From Lucifuga dentata (Eukaryota > Chordata > Actinopteri > Ophidiiformes > Bythitidae): 64,000 bases of DNA. The notes under the pieces were generated by a model, which ran no database searches, had not been told where the DNA came from, and worked only from the letters and a program-made list of their open reading frames with translations. Positions 53,327 to 63,769 of the stretch are shown piece by piece. Where the stretch lies: the NCBI GenBank assembly GCA_014773175.1, contig VXCM01002059.1, positions 34,747 through 98,746 on the forward strand. Reading direction: 5' to 3'. Each line of letters opens with the position of its first letter. Position 1 is the first letter of the stretch. A program made the translations under genes and the position numbers.

Positions 53327-54601
53327 TGTGTGTGTGTGTGATGGAGAAGGAGTGAGAGAACGACGAGAGAGTGTGTTGTGTGTCTTTTGGATGTGTGCTC
53401 GACTATTTTTAACACACTATTTTGTCCAAAAAAATGTGGGAGTTTGTTACAGTAGGTTAGCGCTGCGTTGCGTTGCCGTGTCCAAGTCCAGTAAATGCTG
53501 TTTCAGATGACCTTACTGTACATTTCATCACCATAAATCCCAAATTCCTCCTCATATCGATGTCAGCAGAAGCCACAGAATGTTTTCATGCTGCTATCGC
53601 TACGGATAACGCGACAGAAGAGATAAATGCTTTCCATTTGAAGGAATATTTGTATAAAAATAACGTCTTTTAAAGAGGATGAAGCCATTTTTTGTTTGGT
53701 TTTTTGGGTGGTTGCTTACCTGATATCTCCAGCTGAAGGTCAACATTCCTCCACCTTTACATGCACCATCCCATCCCTTTGCTGCATTGTTGTTTTAAAG
53801 TTGACAATCTAATCTAATGGGGCTTTAATTGAACACAGCAGATGGCTACTGAGACGTATTTAAGTTTCTATCGATTGATATTCAATTCCAGGAGCCCCGG
53901 TTGGACAAATTTAGCCACAGGTTAAAGACCAATGCAAGAGGAGATCAAAACAAGAGGGAAATTGACACTTGTGGGCTGATTAAGGCTTTTTGGGCGGAGG
54001 GATCCGACCTGAAGTAGCGTGCATGGAGCATCTGACCCGTAAGAGCTCCTGGATGTTTGCTAAAGGAGGAGAAGAGTCATCGCTTACTGTCATCCCCCTC
54101 TCTCTGATCTGGGACTGTAATGACTGTAGCATATGCTGCATGTACGTGGGGAGGGCTGCATGTGTGTGTAGTTGTGTGTGTCTCAATGCAAGGGACAGGC
54201 TGCACAGGGAAACCTTTATACATTTGATATTTCCCATCTGTAAATCTTCATCGAACTGTCTTCTTTGAACATTCCGTCTAACCGTTTTGGTGCATGTGTG
54301 TGTTTTTGTGCAGAAAAATGGACAAGGGCGCGATTGCATTTTCACAGAGATTGTGCTGGAGAACAACTACACAGCTCTGAGGAACGCCCGCTACGAGGGT
54401 TGGTACATGGCCTTCACTCGACGTGGGAGGCCGAGGAAAGGCTCGCGAACACGTCAGCATCAGCGCGAGGTTCATTTTATGAAGAGGTTACCGAAGGGAC
54501 AGCAGCCCGCCCACCCGGCCCACCACCGGCCCTTCGACTTCATCCACTACCCCTTCAGTCAAAGGACTAAACGTACACGATACTCGTCATCGGAGCACTG
54601 A
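48769..54601 (+). CDS. fgf8a: Fibroblast growth factor 8a; 5 coding exons, 214 aa
   Basis: A secreted FGF of the FGF8/17/18/24 subfamily that signals through FGFR and heparan sulfate; in fish it acts in midbrain-hindbrain boundary, somite, heart, limb and craniofacial patterning. Exons: 48769-48800, 48936-48972, 49912-50092, 52288-52394, 54314-54601, all GT-AG with consistent phase. Residues 1-23 form a signal peptide ([10 protein letters not shown], then [11 protein letters not shown]). The FGF core follows: [73 protein letters not shown]. The basic tail has [20 protein letters not shown]-glycosylation sequons are NFT and NYT. The N-terminus, [12 protein letters not shown] and the [19 protein letters not shown] tail match zebrafish Fgf8a as I remember it, better than Fgf8b, Fgf17, Fgf18 or Fgf24. 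It is a few residues longer near the end ([10 protein letters not shown]). Confidence 0.95.
48936..48972 (+). CDS. fgf8a: fgf8a coding exon 2 (1B-type)
   Basis: Rest of the signal peptide, [12 protein letters not shown]. The acceptor TTTTTGCAG follows a T-run that holds an N at 48914. Donor GTATGT, phase 0. Confidence 0.9.
48973..49911 (+). other. fgf8a intron 2
   Basis: No convincing counterpart of mammalian exon 1C was found. The sequence is complex and non-repetitive apart from a T-rich run near 49520. Confidence 0.5.
49912..50092 (+). CDS. fgf8a: fgf8a coding exon 3 (1D-type) with an internal alternative acceptor
   Basis: Residues 24-84, [16 protein letters not shown] to [10 protein letters not shown] second AG at 49943-49944 (ACGCAG before CATGTA) is in frame and would remove 11 residues, as in the known Fgf8a/Fgf8b isoform choice. 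Donor GTAAGA, phase 1. Confidence 0.95.
50093..52287 (+). other. fgf8a intron 3
   Basis: AT-rich first half, then a more complex part with a (GT)/(GA) tract at 51979-52047. No additional exon is evident. Confidence 0.6.
51979..52047. repeat. (GT)n(GA)n microsatellite
   Basis: GT run with GAGA interruptions in fgf8a intron 3. Confidence 0.95.
52288..52394 (+). CDS. fgf8a: fgf8a coding exon 4
   Basis: Residues 84-119, [18 protein letters not shown] to KRGKLIGK, the beta-trefoil core. Acceptor TTTCTCAG, donor GTGAGG, phase 0. Confidence 0.96.
52395..54313 (+). other. fgf8a intron 4
   Basis: Contains a contig-end duplication around N at 53164 and a long (GT)n run at 53280-53340. No coding exon is evident. 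Confidence 0.6.
53280..53340. repeat. (GT)n microsatellite
   Basis: About 30 GT units with one TA interruption, in fgf8a intron 4. Confidence 0.97.
54314..54601 (+). CDS. fgf8a: fgf8a last coding exon 5 with stop codon
   Basis: Residues 120-214: [50 protein letters not shown] and a divergent tail ending SSSEH. Acceptor TGTGCAG. Confidence 0.96.
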   Translation, partial: KNGQGRDCIFTEIVLENNYTALRNARYEGWYMAFTRRGRPRKGSRTRQHQREVHFMKRLPKGQQPAHPAHHRPFDFIHYPFSQRTKRTRYSSSEH

Positions 54602-55306
54602 AGGGAGGAAAGACGACTGAAAAAGATGAGAAACTGACAAACTGACTGACTTTCCTCTGCTCTCCAAAAAAAAAAAAAAANAAAAAAAAAAAAAAGAAAA
54701 CCTCTAGAGACATTTTTATACTGAGCATTACCATATCTTATTATGTAGTTTGTTTTCTATTTTTCTCAAAGTAAAAAAAAAAGAAAGAAAAAAACACGAG
54801 AAATCTATTTTTGTACTCAAGACTTTTAGTACTGACCTGTGTAAAAAGAAAAGTTTGTTTTTAGAAGCACATAACTCGTCTGATTGTCGGGGATGCTGAC
54901 GTCTTAGTGTGATGTGTTGTGTGTTTTTTATTTTCTTTAATGTCATTTTGACCAGTGGAGTCATTTTTTTGGACTCTAGCCTGCTGCTCAAGGAGACTTG
55001 AAGGGCCCTGATTGACCGCACTGCCAGGGAATGCTGCGTTCAGAGACACAAACTGTCACACACTGCGTTTGAGAGCACCGGGGTTCAGTAAACGTTGCGT
55101 AACCACATGGTGGTGTTTCGCATGACAGGTTCGACGCCTCTCGCTCAGTGCTGCGTCACAGTTACAGCAAACTGAGCTTTAAGTACATCGAATGAAAAAA
55201 TATGTGGCAGCTACGTTTAATAATCACAGGTTTCCTGTTCTGACTGTAAAATTGACGTGTACAAAATGCATTGAAGTGTGAGGAGCTCCCTAACCTGCCT
55301 GCTACC

Positions 55307-56134
55307 CAGTGCTTGAAGTGGACCTCTGTGATTTGAGTTTCAGAGTACCAGGATCTCTCATAAAGCTTCTGTACTCCACTGCCAAACAACGCAGAGGAAA
55401 ACAATAGCAAAGGTTGCAGCCGGACGAATGAAATGGGGGGACCGTGTATTTCAGGGGTACTCAAGTACAAATCTTAAAGGTCCACAAAGAAAATGTTCAA
55501 GAAGACAAAAGTCCATTTTTTACGGTCAGTCAAGCCAAGCCGGTGTTGGATTGTGTTGAGTGCGGGGGAGGGAGGGGTTAGTACGAGAAGTCCCGCCTCT
55601 CCCGATGTGGCCAGTCTGATCCCGAGCCAAGCTAACTGCTGACGAAGCAGCAGTTAACTCAACTCTCAATGAGCCCGACGCCGTGTCAGCCCATCATTGT
55701 CATGGAGACGATGGGACGCTGAATGTGATTGGACCAAACCAAAGCAGACAATGGAGCAGTCGGGCATTCGGAGCAGAGCTGCTTACAGTGGAGAATTTTG
55801 ACTTGTTGTGTTGTGGCGATGTCTCACAGATAATACAGATAATACATATGAAAAGTACAATTTGCTCAGAGTCCAGAGACAGTTGTGGTTCGGTCCGGAT
55901 CTGGACTTTGAGGATGACTGGTGTATTTATATATACTAGGGATGGGCAACTTTGATGAGGATGGGGGCCAATCAAATGTCATTCTCACATCAAAGGGCCA
56001 ATTAAATAAAACAAAAGTCACTATGAACTCAGTACGTACCTGTCAGCATTCAACTTTGAAATAAGGTAGATTTTTCTGGAACGCGACCTGATGACCAGCG
56101 GATGGAACCAGCACAGAGTCCACTTCAAGCACTG
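55307..56134. mobile_element. hAT-type insertion in the fgf8a 3' UTR
   Basis: CAGTGCTTGAAGTGGACC at the left end is answered by GAGTCCACTTCAAGCACTG at the right end (about 22 bases, one indel). Flanks are CTGCTACC (55299-55306) and CCGCTACC (56135-56142), an 8-bp duplication with one mismatch, as hAT elements leave. About 828 bases, no transposase. Inside are CAGGGGTACTCAAG (about 55451) and AGGGATGGGCAACTTTGATG (about 55939), which resemble ends of further hAT-like repeats, so it may be composite. Confidence 0.85.
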
Positions 56135-56261
56135 CCGCTACCCCTCGCCCTTTTGTGTTTATGTTCCCCCTTGTATGTCTGGTTTTATACATATATAAAT
56201 ATATTTTTATTTGAGGATGTGTAAAATAATTTTAAGGATGGAATATTTATTTAAAATGTGT

Positions 56262-56267
56262 AATAAA
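56262..56267 (+). terminator. fgf8a: Poly-A signal of fgf8a
   Basis: AATAAA in an AT-rich context, with a GT-rich stretch 30-50 bases downstream. Confidence 0.65.
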
Positions 56268-56906
56268 TGTACATTAGAATACTGATATTAAACTCTTGTT
56301 TGTTAAATGCTTGCTTTGTACCATTTGTGATACACTTAAACACGTTTGCTGACCCATATTCCATATTCATACAAATATAGGTGAATGTTAGTGTGATGAC
56401 ACCTGTATATCTGCTGCTTTTTATTTATAATACAAAATGTACAATCAGACAACACACAAGAAATTGAACCTAATTTAGCTGTTATTTTGGTCTGGTTATC
56501 CTTTTTTGAATGTAAAATTTCTCATAGGGAATTCTCCACTGATGGGTTTTATGCTGCTTTAATTTTTTTGTGATTACATTTCTCAGATTTTTCTATCTAA
56601 ACTTCCTTAAGAACACCCAGAAGGAGCCCTACTTTGCATGCATGGTCAAGCTGAAACTACTTTATATAGTATATTGGATAGTGTTGTTGTCAGTTTGGAG
56701 AGAACTTTTATCATTCCATATCCATCACAGGTTTATGATAAAAGCAGATGGATTATACTTTAGATTTCAAAAGATTGACTCCAGTTTTCTGATAACTCAA
56801 AAGTTCACATTTAAAGACACATCTGATAGGTACTCTTGTGAAAAGTAGCCTTTTTTTTTTTTTAAATAAAAGTTTATAATTTTAATGAATTGCAATATCC
56901 TTGTAT

Positions 56907-57160
56907 TAAAGGGGCATACCAACAGTTTTTCCTGTTAAAGCCCAATGAATATTCGAGTACACGTTGCTTACTGACAACCATTTTCCAAAACATAAACCCA
57001 TATTTTACTTTCTGTGTAATTATGCCAAATCCCCTAATCTTTCAAAATCCAATGTTCAGGTGACACACACCTTAAAATGCAGCATTTATATATATATGTG
57101 TGTGTGTGTGTATGTATAGGGCTCAAACATGCAAACTCACTGGTATGCTCCAGTTTTTAA
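56907..57160 (+). mobile_element. Shortened TA-target palindromic MITE (copy 11)
   Basis: Starts TTAAAGGGGCATACCAAC, has CAACCATTTTCCAAAACATA and CCCCTAATCTTTCAAAATCC, then a short TATA/GTGT tract and GGGCTCAAACATGCAAAC to CTGGTATGCTCC. Both arms remain, but the centre is deleted. Confidence 0.8.
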
Positions 57161-57561
57161 AGCTAATAAAAAGGTTCATAAAACACAATATATTGATAGC
57201 AAAAGTATCCTACTGCAATCAAATAAATCAAAAACAGGTAAGTAATTGGTCCAAAGCTTTGATGGAGTCTTATTGCCCAAATACAAAATAATCATTTCAT
57301 ATTTTATAACACAGTGCTGCTGAACAGTACAGAACATAAAGTTTGGCAGCCTCAGCATCAGTTTCTTTGCATTTTTTGTAATGTAACACATGCATGGCAG
57401 ATAATTAATTTTGTGTTTACATAACGTCAGCTTGTTAGCTAGTTAGCTGTAACTGCTTGGCTATCCATCACTGTCTTCCTGTCAAATGCTATTTACACAC
57501 CAGCTACAGTAGAAGAGTGATCTTATGTGGTGAGGAGGTCCGGTATGACTGAAACCTTTCA

Positions 57562-57612
57562 CAGGGGCGTTGGTTCAGTGCAAAGAGCACGACTAGCAAT
57601 TACAACTGAACT
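57562..57612 (+). repeat. Possible tRNA-derived SINE head
   Basis: GGGGCGTTGGTTCAGTGC followed by AAAGAGCACGACTAGCA resembles a tRNA A-box region. No clear B-box was placed, so this is a weak call. Confidence 0.2.
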
Positions 57613-57899
57613 TTACATATTTAACTGCAATTTAATTTTAAATTGTCTACAAAAAAAGGCCTAAAAATGACGTCTCTTATCCAACTATCTGATTTTAAAT
57701 TAAGAGATCTTGCGGTCCATCAGGTCTTGCTGCTGTTTTTCTTAGTTTCTTGTTGTGGAATTTCTTTCAACTTAACTTTTTTTTGTATGTGGTTTTGGGC
57801 TTGTAAATGTCCTTTTTTTTATCATACATGTAATTTCATCTTGTCGTAGCGTTCTGTCATATTTTTATGTTATTTGTGCAACATGTGCAACTTTTTATA

Positions 57900-57995
57900 T
57901 GCTGCTGCTGTCTTGGCAAGGCCTCCCTCGCAAAAGAGATCCTGAATCTCAAGTGGACTTCCTGGTTAAATAAAGGTTAAATAAATAAATGAATT
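57900..57995 (+). mobile_element. LINE 3' tail
   Basis: GCAAAAGAGATCCTGAATCT, then GGACTTCCTGGTTAAATAAA and GGTTAAATAAATAAATG. This is the typical 3' end of a fish non-LTR retrotransposon with a TAAA repeat tail. Confidence 0.65.
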
Positions 57996-58245
57996 AATTA
58001 TCAGCATCATTAGCTGCTTGATTTTATGATTCATTAGCTGGATATCAAAACCAAAATCCAGCATTTAGCTTTGGTAACTTAGCTGATGCAGACTTGGTTG
58101 GCTCAGAACTATCCACACGGACTATCCATGCGTCCAGGCATTCGTGGTTCTCACACTTTCACAATAATCATGCGTGACAACCGCACAGTTAACGGCGCTG
58201 TAAGACGAGCTGCTCTTAAATAAAACCCAGCAGAAACAAAAGTTG

Positions 58246-58376
58246 TTTTTTCAGTTCAGTCACCCACCATGACGGCATATTAGGGCCATATAAGACGAAA
58301 AAAAAAAAGCNGTTTTTTCAGTTCAGTCACCCACCATGACGGCATATTAGGGCCATATAAGACGAAAAAAAAAAAG
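58246..58376. repeat. Exact direct duplication around a single N
   Basis: About 65 bases from TTTTTTCAGTTCAGTC to AAAAAAAAAAAGC occur on both sides of N at 58311. Probably unmerged contig ends. Confidence 0.85.
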
Positions 58377-58671
58377 CAGGGGGCATTATTTCAAGTTTTG
58401 AAACTCGCAAATTTGCCAGTTTTATAAGTCTGTATGCTTAGTATAATTTGATGATTTTGCCCTTAAAGCACAAGTATTTCTTTAATGCTAAATCTGATGG
58501 AAAAGTATAATTCAATAAGATCATGTACTTGCAAAAAATCTGCAAATTAGCCAGTTTAAAAACTCAGAAATTTGCGAGTTTTAAAAGTGGCAAATTTGCA
58601 AGTTGAAAAACTGCCCCCTTGTTTTTTTTTTTTNGTTTTTTTTTTTTAATATGGCCCTAATATGCCGTCGT
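58338..58671. mobile_element. MITE with 21-bp perfect terminal inverted repeats
   Basis: GACGGCATATTAGGGCCATA(T) on the left (58338-58358) is exactly mirrored at 58650-58670. Inner stems include AACTCGCAAATTT against AAATTTGCGAGTT. CACCCACC flanks both sides a few bases out, a possible target duplication. The left end is doubled around N at 58311, and a T-run with N at 58634 lies inside. Confidence 0.85.
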
Positions 58672-59488
58672 ACCCATCACCCACCCACTTCCTTCTTTGC
58701 CTTTTACATTGTCAATGGAGGGACATTTACATCACTGTGGACACTGTCCACCATGTTTCAGATTTGGACTGGTGGATGACCTCATGTGACCCTCACATGC
58801 GGCGGCGATGGCTGACTGTTTTGACTGCAAAGACGTCACATTTTCTGTGTGTTCATGTTGCAGCTGGCCAACAGGCATTAGAACGCACTTTTCAGACAAG
58901 TTTAGCGTGACTTAAGCTGCTGTACATTTTAAAAATAACTTAAAGTTTATGTTTTATTGTATATAACTGGATCTTTTTTCAGGTTGGTTTTTTTTGTTTG
59001 GGGGGGGGNCCTTGTCTGGTTTTTACATATTTATACATCATCAATACACAGCCAGTTCTCCTGTGGATGTCCACCATGACAACAGATGCAGTTACAATGG
59101 TAAAACATCACAATGTTTCGTAACAATTATAATAATTTCCTATAAAATCTGTATCAATTTTAGAATTCGCTTTTCCCATCAACTCCTCACTGTGTCTTTG
59201 TTTAGTTTTGACACTTTCTTGAACTACCGCAACCTCTAACTGAACAGAGAGGAAACGCTGTGGCCTGTAGCTTCTCCCCACATGAAACCTGACCAGGGAA
59301 AGCTAACAGGGAAGGGTATTCTTAGTCTGATCCCATCAGGGATAACAAGGTCATTTGAAGTCATGAAGATCAACNCCCCCCTTCCTTTTTAGTAGATAGC
59401 GGCATGTCAGTGTCAGGGTGGTTTGCTGTTGCGGAGATGATACCGCTGTGTTTGTTTTTAGGCTTTAGCTTCCTTCAGGTTCTGTAAC

Positions 59489-59494
59489 TGTCTC

Positions 59495-59550
<56 letters not shown>
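59489..59550. repeat. (TC)n microsatellite
   Basis: TC run with two TG interruptions near its start. Confidence 0.97.
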
Positions 59551-59553
<3 letters not shown>

Positions 59554-59821
59554 ATCTCCACTGTTATTCTTTCATCTTCTACCTTTTAACACCCAGGGCT
59601 TAATCTGATTGGACAAACCCAGCATGTATTAGTGTGTGTCTGTGCTGTTTGAGTAAGAAGAACTTATTTCGATTTATCAGTTTATAGCGAGGTCATATTG
59701 GACTTTAATTAGCAACTGGATCTTGTTCAGTTTGTGGTATTCAATTCTGATATAAAAGACAGTCTTCAATAATTCAATAAAAGCTACGCTACACCTTATC
59801 CTGAGATGATTAGCAATTAGT

Positions 59822-59853
<32 letters not shown>
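59822..59853. repeat. Poly-A run
   Basis: About 32 A residues, possibly a retroelement tail. Confidence 0.8.
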
Positions 59854-59855
<2 letters not shown>

Positions 59856-61019
59856 ATCAGTAATGGCCTTATACAAAATTGAACCCGTATGTGCGTTTAT
59901 GTCTGTCTTGTGCATGAGTCGGTTGATGTCTTTGTGTTAGTTTGTTTGACAGCAGGAGTGCAAACACCCGGGATTTCTTCAAGAGGACATTTGTTGTTGA
60001 CCAGTTTTGTCTTCTCTCTCACATTCCCTGGCATTCTAGAAGCGAGTATCACTTCGATTTAGGCCAGTCAATAGTTAAACTTTGAAAAACACCATGTACC
60101 TATATCCCAGTTAACTGATTTATGTAGCTGAACAACCCTGAAAGTGGTTCAGCTAGTTAGCTGCATCAGGCTTAAATTTTTCTTTGGATAAATAGAGTAA
60201 AGTCTCCTACAGAGTGTGCGATGTTGGGCTGCTGCAGATGAAAGTTAACCATCATGAGAACGCAGCCATGAAATCTTTGGTTGGCAGATCAAAACACTCC
60301 GAAATCGTGCTATGAGTTGCATCCACTAACTATTAATTTAGCGCTTTTGAGACCAAAGTCAGCCTGCAACAAAATTTTGTCAGAAATTTAGGACCAAAAT
60401 TTCACAGTTTGACTGCTGCTACCATCTGAGCCTGTAAAGAACCTGATGATGACAAGTTGAAGACACATTTCTGCCTGCGTAGATTTGTTATCCTGCTTAT
60501 CATGGAACTACAATTCGTCAGACTTGCATCGTAAAATCCAACAACTTGACATCATACAGTCTGACAGATTATGACTAAAATTTGATTTGAACCATCTCGC
60601 ACAGTGTGACATGCCATGAACTTCTAACATCGCTGCTGTCGCACAGTTTGCAGGAGCCATTTAAGCATCCTGGAAACTCCTAAACCTCCAGGACCAGAGC
60701 AGAAATCCTGACCTTGTGGCAGCAAAGGAACGGCTAAGATCTCACCAAAATGTTAGAATTTAGCTTCTTGGGACCGTGAACATTCACAGCAAATCTCATG
60801 GCAATCAGGCCAGGAGATGAAGAGATTTCTGGAGCAAAGTGTTGCACAGGCAGAGCAGCCGAAGACATTCTTAGTCTCCGCTGCTGCACAAGCAAAAACT
60901 AAAAAGAAGTTATTACCAGCTGATAGAACTTGAGATACCAGATATTATTACCTCAGTTTTTTTTTTTTTNGTTTTTCTTTGTCTTCTTAGAGAGCTTGGG
61001 CAGGTTGGGAACTGTTAAT

Positions 61020-61085
61020 GTGCAGGTCTGTAAAGCCGTTTGAGACGTTGTATGTGATATTGGGCTATATTAAACTTGACTTGAC
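61020..61085 (+). mobile_element. Possible LINE 3' tail
   Basis: GTAAAGCCGTTTGAGACG, then GATATTGGGCTATATTAAAC and TTGACTTGACT. It resembles the 'CTTTGAGAC...GGCGCTATATAAA...TTGA' tail of fish L2-like elements. Confidence 0.5.
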
Positions 61086-62485
61086 TATTATTTCTATTAT
61101 TAATGCTAGCAAGAATTAGCTTTCCAAAAAACATTCTAAGCTGAACTGCAGGCAGAACTGAAGAATGTTTTTGAGACCAACACTCAGAAAACGTAACACA
61201 ATCTGTGATGGTTAAAGGTTTTACGAGTAGGCTTCCTAGAAACTGCAGCTTCCATGTTAGGTTTATTGGAAATAATTTTGAAAAATATACCGATTGTTTG
61301 CCATACAGTAGAATCTACATATCATACTAGACAAAATTAAGTGAGTAAAACATTTCAGTGGTTCAAAATTTCATAAACAGCCAAAAACATCTACAGATTA
61401 TGACCTGTGAGAAAGGGAAAGCAGTTAAAGTTATGGACCATCCTAAACCTTTAACTTACAATGTTTCTCTGTTTTTGAGAACATAATCATCTGTATAATC
61501 ATGAGAGATATCAGTTAGAAAATGTTTGGAGTTAAAGTTGTGTTTGTAATATCTCATAAATGTCTTAAAAACTGAATCTTTAAGATTTTAAGACACAAAT
61601 TTCCTATTTATTGTTACAGGAAGTGTTCAGTTATTCTCTCCAATAATGTAATATTTGAATGAAGTTTTCGTATTTAAAAACAGAGATACTAAGTGCTCGT
61701 TTTAAAATTTTGGTTGTTGCTATGGTAACTATGTTGACCCAACAGCTTGTATTACAGGGATTTTAAAGTTTGCAACAAAAGCCAAAAATAATATTTAACA
61801 TGAAAAGAACATTTTGGGACTTTGCACTTTTTTTTCTCTGTTAAGAATTCGTATGTTATAAAAACCATTAGTTCCTTCAAAAGTTAATCTGGATGTATAA
61901 AAGCTTGTCCAGCCTGAAAGACTAAATTAAATGGTCTTGACAATACTTGACATTAATCTGATTAAGTCCTTCCACATTGGATTAACAGAGGGATTTGTCC
62001 CTGAAGGCTTTCCTTAGCAGATTTTAGGCATCAGATCAATCAATTATAGCAGCAATAGCAATAAAAATATACTTATTAAATACAGTTCTTCTAGTTTTAA
62101 AGAGATAATACAGGTTTTGCGGTTTTAAAGGGGAATATTTAGATTTATTTTGTTGCTTTTGAAATCCAGATTTCCAGAAACGCTGGAAGTGCAACAGACT
62201 TTGCCTAAATTGATTAGGGCTCTCGTCTGCCCTTTCACTACGGCCTCCAGAGACTGTAAAGCCAGAGTGAACCTTGGGGAAGAGCTTGGTTGTGGGAAAA
62301 ATCACACCTTCTGTGTCGCCTGTGCTGCCATGCAAATGCAGAGCAATTCCGGTGCAAAAAAACGGGGGTAAAATCGCTTTCATCCATTTTATTGAGCTGC
62401 AACCATCATCCTTAACCCCGGATAAACAAACAGAGCTACCTTCTTCATTTGCTAAGGGAGCAATTTAGCCCCTGCCTTGACCCCC

Positions 62486-62611
62486 CCATGGAGGCCGTAG
62501 AATAGCAGGGGTGACCAGAGAACGCGACCCTGCCTCCCTAAGCAGNCCCCCCCATGGAGGCCGTAGAATAGCAGGGGTGACCAGAGAACGCGACCCTGCC
62601 TCCCTAAGCAG
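62486..62611. repeat. Exact direct duplication around a single N
   Basis: The block from CCCCCCCATGGAGGCCG to CTCCCTAAGCAG occurs on both sides of N at 62546. Probably unmerged contig ends. Confidence 0.85.
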
Positions 62612-63769
62612 CTTCGAATGCCACAAGCCGACACAGAAGCTGCCCCCCATCAAAAAGCACTTACAACCTCCAACCACTTGTATACGCTCTAAAACACTCA
62701 CTAAGTTGAGGATTTTTTTCCCAGGGTGCAAACAGGCCGTGTTGACCCCGCGGGTTCGCTTCTGTGTGGCGCAGATTAGGAGCTGGCCTCATAGAAAGCC
62801 AGTGAGGTGTCTGAGGGAAATCTAGAGATACTCTCAGGTGCATTCGGAGGTTTACGCATGCATTGTAGCTGTCAGTCATGAAGCCTTTTCATCGCAAGTT
62901 CCAACACTGTAAAGTGTGAGTTTTAGGGAAAGCTGCAGCAGGCTGGCTTTGTGGCCTTTGTTCATTTAGGACGTTTTTCTGTTTTGTTTTGTTTTTTAAG
63001 TGGCAGCATATATTCAGCTGCAAGGACACGGTCCCTTAAATTTGATATCTTAAATGCAGCTTTACATTCTCATATTAATATTGAGGAATGTATATGGATA
63101 AAATAACTTTAACTGCTAAAACAATTGAATTTTACTCTTAACAGACCACGGTGAAGTCTTATTCTACATTAATGACAAAGACTTTCAATAACTTCTGTTG
63201 AGCTTTTTTTAAGCATCCTTTTTTTTTAAGTCCCCTAAACTTGCAAGAAATTTTATTTGAAGGGATTTGTGTGTAAATTAAGAGATGATTAAGATGTTTA
63301 AGGGGATTTTAAGGATGTTTATCCACTAATAAAAAATGAAGTTTTTTTTTATCACTAATGACAAATGTTTTCTAGCATAAATTCTGCTTCATCATTTTCA
63401 TTGAAGGTCCGCATATCTTCAAAATAAATTGAAAGTGTTCTATATTTTCCTTGTGGATAAAACATGGTCTTTGTTTCTACTAGTAAACAGGACAACAAAT
63501 AACCTTCAAAAGTTAGACTCTCCACTGATTTTTATAACTTTGGGCAATGAGTCATGCTTTTAAAATATGATAACAAGCTTTTTGAAAGTCGTGACTCAAA
63601 AGTAGTAAAATTAATTCTCCAACTGTGATCAGAGCAACTTTCATCACGTCATAATTTTATTATTTTGACGAAGGAACCACCAGGATAGGCAGATTCTCTA
63701 TCAAAAAAAAAAAAAAAAAAAAGACATCAATCCCATTAAATTCAAGCTCTCATTCAGCAGTGTTAACAA

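Larger units (their letters stand above)
54602..56285 (+). other. fgf8a: 3' UTR of fgf8a with transposon insertion
   Basis: It runs from the stop codon to a canonical AATAAA at 56262-56267, followed by GT-rich CTTGTTTGTTAAATGC. No AATAAA occurs between the stop and the insertion at 55307. Without the insertion the UTR would be about 850 bases. An A-run with an N at 54681 lies near its start. Confidence 0.65.

Noticed and set aside
48769..54601. fgf17, fgf18 or fgf24 as the identity of the FGF gene
   Set aside because: The N-terminal signal peptide and the [16 protein letters not shown] tail fit Fgf8a. Fgf17 and Fgf18 differ in the HVREQ-equivalent and tail regions. Fgf24 cannot be fully excluded without alignment.
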